From contig NW_019091532.1 in the NCBI RefSeq assembly GCF_001949145.1, forward strand, positions 254,088 to 318,087: a stretch of 64,000 nucleotides of DNA, read 5' to 3'. Source of the stretch: Acanthaster planci. Lineage: Eukaryota; Echinodermata; Asteroidea; Valvatida; Acanthasteridae. Of this stretch, positions 48,201 through 61,211 are shown in pieces. Position 1 is the first letter of the stretch. Every line of letters begins with the position of its first letter. The position numbers and the translations under genes were made by a program. The notes under the pieces are model-generated. The model had not been told where the DNA came from. It worked only from the letters and a program-made list of their open reading frames with translations, and ran no database searches.

Positions 48201-50709
48201 AGGGACACTGCCACGTAGGGCACTGACCTGACAATTTGCCTGAATTTTAGCAGTGACAGCAAAGCAGAGAATGTGAAAAACAACAGGATGGTGTCCAAAA
48301 GAATGAACCGCGACTGGGTGATTAGAGCATTGTCTGCAAAGAATGATAATAAAAAATTTTAAGAATGGAAGGCGGGTTAATTCACAAGCATCCCAGCTGG
48401 TTACAAATTCAGAAACAAGAAAGAAAAACAGAATACCAAACTATGAACAAAAGAGAGAAACATGCTGATGTTTCGTCAAATGGTACAACTCCAGAAAGGA
48501 CCCGCTTTGTTCTGCTCATTGGTCAGGCAGTATACCCGCGTTAAAGGTTTGCCCCAAATAAGATTGAAGATGGAATGGGAGACTATGAGATGCTTGGAGG
48601 CAGCAGACAAACAGGTCCTTTTTGCCAGTTCTGGGCATGTGCGGTAGTTAGGAGCATGAGCACAACTGTGGAAAAAGAACGGTTTGTCTGCTGCCACCAA
48701 GCATCTCAAGTCTTCAATTCTTGTGAGAATCCATCCGATGGTGATGTAGATGTGGCGCGTAAAGTTTCCCTTCAATAAACTGTCGTACCTTGTGCGCTAA
48801 GTCTGTGCACTGTATGTCACTATCATGTACGCATTACTTCATGGTACATCCCAAAGAAATGTCAACGTCAGATCACCTGAGTTGCAACGGTGGCATTCAA
48901 ACCCTCCTGAAGTTCTTACCAAACAATATCAGGCCGGCTGCCGACAGCGCTGTCCAGTCAGAGTAGCGCATTTCAATCAGGACAAGGTAGACCAGGGGAA
49001 CCAGCAGGCTTCCACACACAGCAGGCAGGAGCCTCAAGTGCCAAATGGGCAGGTCACAAGGATATTCTGGGGGACAAAGAGATGAACTGCATGAGCGGAT
49101 TTCATCGGTTTATGCACCCATTCTGGCCAATAACAGTCACCGTTTGACAAGCACCATGACGAGGAAATAAAAAATGTAAGCTCTACTTGCTCACTAGCAG
49201 ATGGAGTTTAGGGCAAGATTTCAAAAGCTACAAATCAACAATATTCTGCTTACCAGATCTCTGTGCAAAGCAAGAATGAGCAGGGGAACCAGTCTCACGT
49301 TATGCACTCTACACAGTATTTTGGCTGGTAGCCGATTCTTGCTGAGTGCATATTTTCTGTGCTAAGCAACCTAATTCTGTGTTTACAGGTATATCCAATT
49401 CTGTTGTCCACAGCGCAGTCTATGTTTTGGCTCCATTGGAAATACACAAAGACGCACTGACAATAGACACAGCCGGTACATAGCCTCTTGAAGCCTGTTT
49501 CAGACAAGAATTAAGCAGTTTCCTTTATCTTACCTTTGTCCGTTTACCGACCTACTGTCCATGTTCTCCAGTTTTTGTGAACACCTATAAACCAGTTCGA
49601 TATTTGACACTTAACTTGATGTTCCCCAAGCACCGGACTACAACACTTCAATATCTTACCATCTCCAATTCTCTCAAAGGGGTAGCTGGCGTTGGTACCC
49701 GCCAGGTAACTGGTACCCGCTAGTAGCAGCTTGCCCAAGGGAGGGTGGATGTCAAAGAAGAAGGTACGATGGAGGTACAAGTTGATAAACTTGCCGAAGT
49801 GAAACTCGTCAAAACTGTGCAACGTTGCAAACATCGAGAGTGAAGGAGCATAGTAGAATTACGCAGCAAACTCTTGCACTTCAAAATCTATTGTTTATTA
49901 TCTGTGTATCATAAAGACTGAAACAGGACACTGAGTAGGGGAAATAAGGGGAATAAATTTGGGGAAATAAAGCCTGCACTAGTCTGTCAATGAACCTGGA
50001 TGAATCCAGAACAAAGTTATTTGGGGGGGGGACCACCGAAATTTGAAGATTTCCTTACTCTCAGATTTGTCAGGTGTGAGGCTAAACTCAGGGGATTTCT
50101 ATATGCTTCAGGAAAAGAGGAAATGACACATTCCCTGAACAACTGTCTCTCTCATGATCTCTTTCAAGGTTTGCTGGTAGGAGGGGATGTCCCATTTTCC
50201 CCTCCCCCCTCATCCACCAATGTCAATGAAATGCACTTGTCCTACATGTGCAAGTTTCTGTATTGCAAAGGATCATCCAGGTCACTGTAACATTTCTGTA
50301 GACCAGTCTTAAGTAGGGGATTGTAAACTCGCCCTTTAATTAATTACAGTAGTAACACTGTGCCAAGTCTTATCCATGAGAAAGTCATGTCTGGAAGTTA
50401 CGGCTGAAAATAACGTGTACACCTATGAAAGCCACTGGGCCATTGCGGCTGCATCCACTGCCCACAGGTTTGTGTGTTACCCCATGCCACAACCAGTTCA
50501 TTTGGACAGATGTTAACCATGTACACCTACAACAGCTGACTCTGCTGTACTGCCCTGTTTGGTGATCTTGTGCTGGGTCTGATATCAACTTACACAACTG
50601 CTCTCGGTTCTTCAAGACGCCACATTCTCAAGACGAACGATGCCAGCGTCAGCCCCAACAGGGCCAAGTTGATTTCCATCTTCATCGTGAAGACGGCTTT
50701 TTTCTCCAT
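38514..50709 (-). CDS. POMT1: Protein O-mannosyltransferase 1
   Basis: Sixteen coding exons: 50709-50594, 49814-49660, 49066-48920, 48333-48228, 47132-47070, 46333-46240, 45979-45824, 44486-44304, 43594-43464, 42746-42650, 42106-41899, 41143-41088, 40940-40824, 40220-40094, 39486-39309, 38685-38514. All phases agree and total 2,106 nt (701 residues). POMT1, with POMT2, transfers mannose from dolichyl-phosphate mannose to Ser/Thr in the ER, the first step of alpha-dystroglycan O-mannosylation. The first lumenal loop has the acidic pair in [11 protein letters not shown] (Asp41, Glu42) and [14 protein letters not shown] domains fill about 290-480, and the C-terminal membrane part includes [11 protein letters not shown] and [18 protein letters not shown]1 rather than POMT2 is supported by [31 protein letters not shown] and HVNTS..LPDWG..VWNVEEH. 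The exon-5 acceptor may be six bases later (47126). Confidence 0.95.
41082..41088 (-). other. Apparent GC-AG intron donor in POMT1
   Basis: Exon 12 (41143-41088) ends FWEKFIELQ and is followed by GCGAGT instead of GT. No alternative GT keeps the frame and the conserved spacing to the next exon, which starts at a strong TTCTGTCAG acceptor (40940). Confidence 0.55.
42436..42482. repeat. Short tandem repeat, 12-bp unit
   Basis: Four imperfect copies of CACAAGACCAGT in a POMT1 intron. Confidence 0.8.
48587..48707. repeat. Intronic foldback hairpin in POMT1
   Basis: Arms 48587-48650 and 48655-48707 are inverted copies (GAGATGCTTGG, then GGCAGCAGACAAAC) separated by only a few bases. Mismatches increase toward the loop. 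It sits in the intron between POMT1 exons 3 and 4. It resembles a solo foldback element or a long hairpin RNA precursor. Confidence 0.7.
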
Positions 50710-51046
50710 TCTTGTGAGTCGTTGAAAAGCACCTGATGAAACCTTTGAATTTGACCTTTAAACAACAAACATTGCATGACAATTACTAGAAGCATGCCTA
50801 TCAACTCTGAAAGTAGGCCAGGTTCATACAGAATGGAGTTCTACATCCAGCTAACACAACAGATTTCCTCACACCTTGCATATTCATCACATTGGAGTCC
50901 GTTCAGCTTGGGAAAAAAATGAAATTGTCTGAGGAAGTTGTTTTCAGGTTTTGTTATTGAAACTTGTTGGTGCTCACAAAACTGGAAAATCACGGTGGCA
51001 GGATATGGAACTCATTCGACAGTAGCTTTATATCCGAGTCGTAGAC

Positions 51047-51527
51047 TCACATCACTTGACTTGGACTCAAGTCAGACTCGAGTTGCTATTTTTGTGACTA
51101 ATGACTTGAATTGTAACTATCCGTTTTTGACTTGTGACTTGACTTGCACATTTTGACCTCTTACCAATGCAAGTCAGAAAACTACTCAATCGAACCCAGT
51201 AAAGTTTTTAAATTAGGCCTATCAACTTACGCCTACTGCTCTTAGAATAATCAGCATTTAGTTCGCGACTTCTACTTCGGTCTTGTCTGCCCAAGGCCAC
51301 ATCCGAATCACTTGGCTGTTGCTTGAAATCACACATCACATGATTTGACTTGTACTTGGTCAAAATGACTTTAATTATGACTTGCATGTATTTGGACCAA
51401 ATTGACTTGTGACTTGACTTGTGATCAAATGACTTGTGACTTGACCAAATGACTTTGGATTTGGCTCAGACTTGCAAAAATTGACTCGTGACTTGACTTG
51501 GACTTGCAAAAATTGACTTGCTAACAC
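51047..51527. repeat. GACTTG-type degenerate repeat
   Basis: Many imperfect copies of GACTTG, TGACTTGTGACTTG and GACTTGGACTTG over about 480 bp between POMT1 and SLC25A3. No coding content. Confidence 0.8.
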
Positions 51528-52631
51528 CTCTGTTTAACATATAGTTTGGGCATGACAAGTGGTACAGCAGATTCAGTATTATTTTACACGGAGGGGAGAC
51601 GCCTTGCATTTTTATGGGGGGGGGAATCATTCATGAAATTAGTGAGAACCTGAAGATAAACTAGAGCATGTACATTTCGTTATCAGGGTGAAAATTTCTG
51701 TCTTTAAAACTAGCCAGTAATCCTAATTTTTGGACACCTCTACCCTACCTGTTTTGTGCACTCAAGTTTTAGTGCTTTAATTCATTTAAAAATAGGGCAA
51801 ATAGGCCTAATTTTGATTTTGCCCCCCAACCATTCATTGACCATAAAATCTAATTATCGTCCTTTAATGACACCTTTTCATTCAAATACCTAAAACAGCA
51901 CTATTTCACAGTACATTTTATTGCATTCATTTCTATGTTGCTGTAAAAAGGCCTCATGATCATTTCCCAAATCTGTCATGATTGTGGGGTCCGATCGCTC
52001 TGTGCATCCATGCTCTGTGGGAGAGGAGCGGACGCCGGACCCCACCACAGTTCTGGGGGTAGGTTGATCATTCCCTGTCGATACAAATGGAGCCCAAATG
52101 TAAAATAGGTTGAACAACATCCGACCTTTGTTAAAATACTAAGCAAACCTTGATTTGTAAAAAACACTAGGCCTTGGCCTATCTCTCACTTTCCTATCCT
52201 CCCTGCAGAAACTAGAAGTGTACTGTTGTCTTCGTCCGTGTGTACGCTCTGTAAACCACTGAGGGCGCTATGCAAACTTAACGGCGCGGCCACTTTCATA
52301 GATCAACCTATTTTTCATTGGATTTTATAAAAATGTCTGTGGCTATCTGGACGACGAACACGCCGCCTGAACTCAGCCTTAATATTGCAATCATTGATCT
52401 TATCATCACAAAGAAATATTGTGCTATATTATTCAGAGCGGTGGTTGCAAAATTAAAAAATGTGAAAAAAGGCCTAAAAACAGTGGAGGTGTAGTCGGCC
52501 CCTTGCATTTTCCCCCCATGCTCCGGACCACGCAGTATACAGCAACAATGCTTCCAGCGCAGCGAATTCAACATCGACAGCTATTTAAATTCAGTTTGAG
52601 ATTTGGAACGGTGAATCGATTAACTGCCGCC

Positions 52632-53257
52632 ATGGCTGCCTCAATAATGTTTCCGCGTTACTTCTACGGAGCGGTAAACTTTAATACAGTTCAAGCAAAT
52701 CGACATATTCTTAAATGATGGGTGACGTAACCACGAAATACGTGTAGTAAAGGCGCTAGGGGCATTTAAATGACAGAGAAGTGTTTCATACTCTATTTCA
52801 AACTCAATTCCTGTTTATTCAGTTGTAATTCCGCAGATCCTAATATCAAACACATTTTTGTAGTGACGTTTTGTCCGTATTCAACCTTTTTCGGATAGGG
52901 AAAACGGGTCAAGTGGTTGCAAAAAGTTCACGCATCTCCAGCACATTATTCTACAACGCAAGCTCTTTACACCATAAATATTACAATAAAATAGTCAATT
53001 ACAGTCACAAACACGGCAATTACTGTATTAAAAATATTTCACTATCCTCAGCAAATGACTGTATCGATGGCTTGCCGTTCTTAGAGTGTTACTATAAGTT
53101 AGTATCGGGTGAGGTACATGTATTTAAAATGTGGAGGAACGGAAAAAGATGGAAGTTATATTCAGACTTCACAAAAATGTGTGATGCCAACAGTGGTCAA
53201 CTGCAGATAAAAATGTTCAACTTTGCAAAAATTGAGTACATTTCTACTCCAGCATGA
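52632..53257 (+). CDS. Possible two-exon gene, unidentified
   Basis: An ATG in an ideal context (GCCGCCATGG) at 52632 starts 14 codons (MAASIMFPRYFYGA) that end at GTAAAC. About 200 bases downstream an open block, 52864-53257, follows a TTTTTGTAG acceptor; it contains SSRISSTLFYNASSLHHKYY, then PFLECYYKLVSGEVHVF, then a stop. The phases do not match directly, so either another small exon exists or the two are unrelated. No family recognised. Confidence 0.25.
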
Positions 53258-54229
53258 AATGCGTGAATTCCTTGAAATGTGAACCAGCCTTTGGTGTGTT
53301 CTACCCACTTAACAAAAACTATGCCCAAAACACACACGCAATCGTCCCTTCCACTTTTCGCATTTATGAATTCTTCAAAGTTTACTCATGCTGTCTACAG
53401 CACTTACGCTGACCACTCAGAAAGTTCTTTTAATAACCTCCAAATGAATTGAATGTGTACGCAAAAGAGACAGGAAAACACAACACACCTTAAAAACCAA
53501 GGAAAGAACCACAAACCATGACAGTTTCAAATGAAATGAACATAAATCATCTTTTCCTAGCAGACCAAGGCTGGAGACTGGGTTGAAGGTGATGAACTGT
53601 ACAACTGAATTTCTAGGGGGAAAATTGAAATAAAGTCTGGGAAATACGACATATTTGAAATGGTTCACATCACAATACATACAACAAACATAAAATCAAT
53701 GTAAAATACCATACACGAGGCACGCGAGTATTACGGAAATGAGTAACAGCTACTGACCAAGAAGGTGGCCTGTTTTTGTGAATTATATTAATCATGGAAA
53801 ATCGGAACCTTTTCTTGGGGAAGCCTAAAAATCTCACACACCAATGCCGATTAGAAACTCAATTCAATGAGTCACACTGGAATATGGAACAAAGAATTCA
53901 GATGAAATCATTAAACTACGAGGAGAAATGCTCGTCAGTTCAGTGAAAAACTTCTTGAACAATCTTGTTTTCTAAAGCTGTTGTGAGGTCATGAAAGTTG
54001 TGAAAAAATGTACCAGTTAACATGCAGTTTTGTTTTTGAATGATCCCTTAAACTAGAACACCTGTCAAGGCCGACTGCTGCAGATTATTATCAGCGGTCA
54101 CAAACGCCACATTTCTAATTTTACTTTGTTCCAACTTTGTTGAAGTGACTAACCCCAGTGGATTATTTGACTGTGGCTCAAACTATTTGACTATGATTTC
54201 TAATTTCATTACGTTTCTGATCTGTTGTC

Positions 54230-54235
54230 TTTATT
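54230..54235 (-). terminator. Poly(A) signal of SLC25A3
   Basis: AATAAA on the minus strand about 50 bases after the SLC25A3 stop codon. Confidence 0.6.
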
Positions 54236-54283
54236 TGCCAGTATTTCCCCCCCCCCAATCTGGCCAGACGTGTCGTTCTGGTT

Positions 54284-57200
54284 TTAGTTGCCCTCCTTGG
54301 CGGCCAGCTTCCTCTTGAGACTCTCGGGCATCTCGGGTGGTGGTGGGCGGGGCAGCTTGAAGTACACCTTGACAGAGTCGTAGATGAACCACTGCAAGGC
54401 GGTCAGGGTACCGATCATGATGATACGAGGGAACAGACCTTTCCACAAGCCTATGGAGGATTGAAGAAAAAAAAACCAGTTTGTAAGATGTGACAATATC
54501 CCGGTTTATGCCTATTTATAAAGTTTTCACTATACCTCTGTCGGGACTTGGGCATAAAATTTCAGCATTATGTCGCCGAACTCCGAGGTGTAAATTGCTT
54601 TGGAAAGGTCAGTGAATTGAAATCCAGATTCAGTGGTCACTTTGTGATTCAACTTCAAACTCTAACACCGATACAGATGTCCCCACCACAAGCCTGGCAT
54701 TGTGTGTAATCAATCGACCAGACTGCCTCGGAGGCATCCCACCCCTCCCTCCTTCCACAACTACACAGAACATGTAGAGTGAGAGGGTAGGCCCACCCCA
54801 AGGTGCGGTGGGTAGGAGGGGAGGGTTAGGTCTGCTCTGCACACCATGCACTGCCGGCTCACAGCGGAGGTATTCTACTCTCGCACACCAATGACTCAAG
54901 CACTCCTCACGGAACACAACAGGGACAGTGTTGCTGAACGGCCCTGAACAGGGAGGGAACACAGAGGGCGCTCCCCCCGCTGCCACAGGCCGTCCGAGGA
55001 GCGGATCTAAGGCAGTGTGCAGTGTAATGCAACAGAAGCATTTCGAAAAAGTCAACATCAATCTAAAACAAAGATCCTGATGTCACACCACTTCGAAAAT
55101 GTTAAAAGCACGGGAGCCGGTGTAAGGCCGTGCTGTCGGGGCAATCCTTGCGTATGAGTTGATGCTCTCGACTAGAATCAATTTTCAGCATGCATTGTTG
55201 AAATATCCAATTAGCTCCATGTGAATTGACATGTGACCTGACTAGTCATTCAAGTTTGCCACAGACCCTGCAACAACCTTAAGGTTTGTCAATATGACTT
55301 TCAAATAAGTACTTGGCTTCTCTTTTTCCGTCACAACTATTAACTGAAAAATAAGAGAAGTAATTGAAAAGATGGCTTGGGGTCAAATTGTTTTGTTTGC
55401 AACTGATGATAAATTTAAAGCGTCTGTCCAGAGTTTAATTTTTGTTTAAGTCACACGAGAATGCCTCAAGGATGTTGTCATTTGACTCAATGTGGCTCAA
55501 CAGTGGTTATGGAGACCACTTTGCCAAAACTTCAAAATACAAATCTTTAAATCTTTCCTTACCAGCCATGCCAAGTTTTCTGGCGGCATCCAGGGGTGTG
55601 CTGCCTTTGTCCTGGTTCAACTTGGACACCACGGTGTCGGCAGGGTGAGAGACAACAGCGCAGAAGACACCAGCTGAAAAATGAAAGGGCCGTTCGACCA
55701 TTTTTAAAATCCAAGCAAAACAGAGACAAATTCAGATCGAATGGGGAGATCCGTTAATGCTAAATTTTCAAGAACCCTTCAAAATTCCCTACGTTTTGAA
55801 AAGTAGAGTGCAGTCACATGGAAACTAACAAGCCTTTGGCGTTGATAAAGAACACCTCCATTTAGAAAATAAAACTCCAACCAGGAGTCACATTAAGCTG
55901 AACTCGGAACTTTCTCCAATGACCACAAGGCAAAACTTCTCACGTACCGATGTAGCCAGCCAGGAAGGTGATGACTAGCTGTTCGGGCTTAGAACACTCC
56001 GAGCGCGGCTTGGGCACCACATACTTGTACAAGAACTCAACGGTCCGCTCAAAGCAGGCAAACTTCATCATGGTGTAGGGGATCTGCCGCAGCCAAAGAG
56101 GGGGCAGACCCTTGTAGAAGCTGCATGAACAAATAAAAACCAAAGTCAACCACTGACCAAAAAAGGAGGGATACCTTAGTTTCAACTCACAGGTGGACTC
56201 CTCCCCCCCTCTCGACCGGCTTAGCCATCATATTGTGCTTGATGTAACTCATCCATCGACCCACCCACCCAACAAACCACCCCCGACGAAAGTGAAAATC
56301 TTGGGGGGGGGGGTGTAGTGAGTTGAGGAAGGACGCCCTTACCCTCTGATGCCTTCCATGGCCCACAGCTTGGGGACACCCTCCCTCAGGGTGGACGCAA
56401 AGCCCGGCTGCGTCTGGACCCGCACCTTGACGGCCTCCATGGGTGCAAGTGCGATGTCGGCAAAGAACTCGGCGCTAGCCGAGGCAGCCAGGTACAGCGA
56501 TGTCCGGTACAGGTAAGTCTTCTCTTCTCCTAGGAGCTTGCTGTAGAGTGCCTGTGATGTAGGGAAAAAAAGCACATCAGCTTGGCATAGTGGTTCTATC
56601 CTTGCCTTACTCCTCTCTGGCATGGCTTTAGTTCCCAGCCTCGTCCACCACGGATTGGGTTTTCGGTCCCTACCTGACCCCATGGGTTTTAACCTCTATA
56701 TTCTCTTGAGGTTACCCTCCAACGTCTGAGACTGTCACTGCTTCTCATTCTGCTGTCTCCTTAATGAATGTCTCATCAACCCCAAGTTTTTATCAACTGC
56801 ACTGGCTTGGTATTCAAATGAAAAGTGGAAAATTCTCGAGCGTTTTCTGTACTGAAGCTAAGAGAAACTTACCTTGAACACCTCATAGAAACCAAACTTG
56901 CAGAGGCCCTGCATGGAGTAGCCGATGGCGGTCGGGGCCCAGCCCTTGGCCAGTGCCCGGACACCCTCCTCTCTCACTGTTACTTTGAAGCCATTGAAGA
57001 TGCCTACGTATTTCACTGGGTCGACCTAAAACCGACACAATTGTTGGACAAGTAAGCAAAAGAACCTACATGTACTTTATAAAGAGACAGTGGAATCTTC
57101 AATGCGTCCGTTCCAAACCCCTTGAGGGCCCTGCATGGCTGAGCAGCAAGAGCCAAAGGCAAATTGAGGAGAGATGGGCAGTTTAATGAGTACATTCCTC

Positions 57201-60200
57201 TGGCTTGGTCAACTTAATCAGGGCAGTGTTGATGTATAAGTAGGACATGGGCATATACGTACGTAACCAACACAGCCCAAAGATAGAAGCACATTTTGTT
57301 AATCCGGCTGCAAAGGAGCAAACATGTGCCCCGATCCTACCCATTCAAAGACAGGCCCAACTGACGCTATTGGCTAATCCAACTCACATATCTGGAGTTG
57401 CAGTGACCCCCCCACTCTCACATTCCAGGTTAAAGAGACACCACTCACCTGGATACGGCATTTGACAAGATCTAGAGGTACAACAGCTGTGTGGGTTATC
57501 CCACAACTGAGGATACCACCGAACCCGCATATTGCATAGTACTTGGCCGTTCCAAACTCGCAGCTGGTCTCTGAAGACAAAGAAAAAGAAAAAAAAACTG
57601 TCCCTTTTCACAACTCTGCCTGTAATTTTTGCTCATCAATCTTGGTCCACTGAGTTTGCACTAATGCTAGCACCTTTCAAAAATAATAATAATTTATTCA
57701 TTTATAGAGCGCAAATGTCATATAGATATGTTTAAATGCGCTGTGCAAATGATGACATTAAGCGTAGAACAATGAATATATTCCAACGTGGTTGAGCCGA
57801 TGGCATACAAGGGTGCCTCAGGCAGCCACCAAACGACCCACACTCACCGACATCAGTAACGAGGAGACAATAAGAAGCAGTTAGTTTTTAGAATGCTGCC
57901 CCCCAAAAATTCTACCATGACACCACAAAGAGTATAAATGTCAAGTAAGAATAAGAGGAAACAAATGACTTTAACCCTAACCGCCAAGCATATTGTTTGG
58001 CTTACAGTATTCAGTACTACAAAATACTAAGTAATAGCCTTAGCCTGAAGGACCTAGCGCTACAAATTACTGCTTCTGGCTAGGTTACTTCCATTGTTAC
58101 TTGTACAGAGAACAATAAAGCCACGCATTCATAGTGCCAAAGCACTGTATGGTACATTGTCTATTCTATTGTATTTAATGGCTTCAGAGAACAATGTGGT
58201 CATGTCCTCTAACAAGTGGCAGCACTGATTACTACATTTTACTACAAGTAGTAATTTGTAGTATTATGTAGGGTTAGGGTTAAAATCTCTCTCTGACATC
58301 TTGCACAAAAACAAGGGAATTCACAAAGGAATTTGAAAAATGATCTGTGTCCATTGGTTGAGTGCAGAGCGTTGTGAAAATACTGCAGCAACAAACTTCA
58401 TTTAGCTTGACACAATGGTTTCGCCACCATTTCTTTCTTTTTCTAAACCCCCCCCCAAAAAAACTAAAACTAACACAAAAAACTAGTTAAATGTAAGCAC
58501 CGCAGTATCATAAGTTATGATAAAATCTGTGACTGTAAAGGCTTCCTTGAAAGCAATGTACAGTGTAAATAATAAATAACAGACAGTCCCAGAGAAGACA
58601 AACACGCTCACAAAAGCTACACAGAAGTGTAACGGACACTAAATGTTGTGGTGGAACTTTATCATTTGCATTTGCTGCAATGCTGTGCCAACTCAATTGG
58701 AACTATTTTTTTTTTCATAGGCGAATCACTGAAATTTCCACACAACTGAAGCACACGAGGAACTTTATGAATCAACCCAACCCCGACCAACTTCCCAGGA
58801 AGTCAGAAATTGCCCACATGGGGGAAGTGAGTCAGCGCAGGACGGCAATGATGGTGAGCCGCACGCGTGCAGAGGGTCTGAGGAGTGAGGGTGAACCAAA
58901 TGTGAGACAAATTTGATTCTTCTACGATCTGTCAGGGAAAAATATTCAACTGAGGGAAAACAAGGTTACAGAAAACCAACTCTGTATGTCTGCGTAATGT
59001 GCAACAGAAGAAATGCTTAATTGTCATTTTAAAATCCCCGAAACAACAATTACTACTTATAATACACATTAATGTATTTCCACACACAATGTTCTAATTG
59101 CTTTCAAATCAACTCATACCTTGGACAACTTGTAACTTGGACAACTCGTACCTTGGACAACTTGTAACTTGGACAACTCGTACCTTGGACAACTCGTACC
59201 TTGGACAACTCGTACCTTGGACAACTCGNNNNNNNNNNNNNNNNNNNNNNNNNNNNNNNNNNNNNNNNNNNNNNNNNNNNNNNNNNNNNNNNNNNNNNNN
59301 NNNNNNNNNNNNNNNNNNNNNNNNNNNNNNNNNNNNNNNNNNNNNNNNNNNNNNNNNNNNNNNNNNNNNNNNNNNNNNNNNNNNNNNNNNNNNNNNNNNN
59401 NNNNCTCGTTCCTTGGACAACTTGTACCTTGGACAACTCGTACCTTCATGTTTGCAATTTGGCGGCGACTTTCTTGCTCTTCCTTTTCATCATGTTTAAG
59501 ATCAAATTTGACAAACATATCACAGAAAAGTTCAAAATCTCCAAGAGAGATCTCGAGCACCAGCATGATTTTTCTGTTTAGTGCCTTCCTTCTTAATATT
59601 CTTTTCTTGGGGGGAGGGAATTCATTTTATTCTTATGGCTCTGGGAAAATGCTATTGGACTTTTTCATTTTGTGTGGGAATGACGGCTTTGTTTAGTAAC
59701 TTTTTTTGGGGTGTACTTAATAAAACTTGTTATGTCTTGATTTCTTATGGAAATGTTTCTGGTCTCATTTTTAATTTTTTTTGGGGGGGGGAGTGGTTGC
59801 CTTCCTTCTTAGAATTCTTTTTTGGGGACAAGTTACAAGTGACAATACTTTACAAACTTTGAAGTATTTGAAAACGTGACATCACTCCATCATCACAGTG
59901 GACTGCTAGGTGAACATTCCGAATTGCATGCAAGACGTCGGCACGTCTCACATTAATGTCACCCCATTGGCGTGTAGAGAAGGCAGTGTAGTCAAAACGG
60001 CAAATTAGGTGACGAACACATGACTAAGAAATCAAATAATAATAGCTCTGAGCAAGCTCTGATTCCTGTGAAGGTGCGAGTTTCTTGTACGCAAAGGTAC
60101 AAGTTGTCTTTACTGGAAGTATGAGTTGTCCAAGGTGCAACTCGGCGAAGGTATGAGTTGGCACAGTTATGTTGAGTTGATGGTACGAGTTGTCCAAGGT

Positions 60201-61211
60201 ACGAGTGGACCTGTTCCCTTCTAATTCAGAGTACTTCTTTCAACACCTCAACCACTTTTCAATCCACAACTAGGCCTAACAACTAGTATAAGCTAATCTA
60301 ATCTAAGGTTACAATAACTTATATCAACACAACATTTGCAATGAAGTAAAAAAGTTAATCACTGACAATGCACTGCTTGTTCTGCCAGCAAAAAACAAAC
60401 AAAGGTGGAATGGTACAATTTAGCATGTTTCCAGCGTAATTTGTTCATTAAAAGCAAGCATTTGAAAAGGGTTTGGTAGGCATTTATTTTTTAGTACTTT
60501 GCAGAAAGTTTTCTTTACTTTTTAAGCCATTCTTAGAAAGGAAATTTTGCGAGTGCCATTTCAAGCAGTGGATTCCGTTTCAAAGTGTTGTTCCGCGAAT
60601 TCCGTCCGTTTTCCGCCACTGTGGAAAATCATTGGCTCTACTATACTACAAAGTTTCCATAGGCCTAAGTTGAAACAGGGCTTGGGCCGAATGCTGGACA
60701 TGAAAGGGCAAAAATACTTTTCATTCAAGCAAAATCATCAATACGTGGTAATCTGTCAAGCTTTTTGAACAATTTTGTTGGAGAATGGGGAACAGAGTCT
60801 AAAAGTTAGTCAACTCTCCAAACATCAGCATACACAAAGCCTACTGCATGCACTGTAGGCCCCCTATGGGGAAACCGCACCGCAGGCTTAGCACAGTTCC
60901 TTCATTCATGTCATTGGCGGGTCATTCCATGTGCTCGTCTAGTCACACGGTAGGGCTCTGCCTAGCCGGTTTTAAAATTTTGTATCAAGATGTTCTTCAA
61001 TAGTCATAGTTCTGCCTGCAATAAAGGGTATGATTATGTACCAACCTTCGTCTACACTTGCAAGCTTCGGCGTCGTTATTGTGGTTGGTAGATTTTGTGA
61101 TAAATTTTCCGATGGAAGTGTCGGGGCACCATCACCTTCACATCGCGCCGTCGTGATGAACGGGCTTGAAAAATGGTTGCGTTTAACGGTGTCAAATAAT
61201 GCCGAAAACAT
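54284..61211 (-). CDS. SLC25A3: Mitochondrial phosphate carrier
   Basis: Seven coding exons: 61211-61046, 57570-57449, 57025-56873, 56551-56343, 56120-55948, 55673-55563, 54450-54284. All phases agree, total 1,101 nt, 366 residues. It carries inorganic phosphate with a proton across the inner mitochondrial membrane for ATP synthesis. The protein has an N-terminal presequence region ([18 protein letters not shown]; basic and Ser-rich, few acidic residues at first) followed by three carrier repeats marked by PLDLVKCR (from 87), PMEAVKVR (from 184) and PADTVVSK (from 285). Diagnostic phosphate-carrier segments include [45 protein letters not shown] and [20 protein letters not shown]. Vertebrates have two mutually exclusive versions of one exon; only one is seen here. 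Intron 1 is 3.5 kb and carries repeats and a gap. Confidence 0.97.
57675..57760. repeat. Dispersed repeat end (AATAATAATTTATTC... with GCGC)
   Basis: AATAATAATAATTTATTCA followed by TTATAGAGCGC and ATGCGCTGTGCAAA. This form is familiar as the end of short interspersed repeats in many marine invertebrates. It lies in SLC25A3 intron 1. Confidence 0.45.
59117..59448. repeat. 16-bp tandem array broken by a gap
   Basis: Units of TACCTTGGACAACTCG, with variants TAACTT.. and ..CTTG, occupy 59117-59228 and 59405-59448 on both sides of the gap. Degenerate inverted copies reappear at about 60118-60205 (GGTACGAGTTGTCCAAGGTA). Confidence 0.9.
59229..59404. other. Assembly gap (176 N) inside the 16-bp array
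   Basis: Continuous N flanked on both sides by the same 16-bp unit. The true array length is unknown. Confidence 0.99.

Noticed and set aside
38514-50709. Assignment as POMT2
   Set aside because: The HFGK..FFFD.HPPLGK loop resembles POMT2, but the middle and C-terminal segments ([31 protein letters not shown]) match POMT1 much better.
59098-59696. Frames spanning the 59.2-59.4 kb gap
   Set aside because: They consist of tandem repeat translated on both sides of N and have no independent support.
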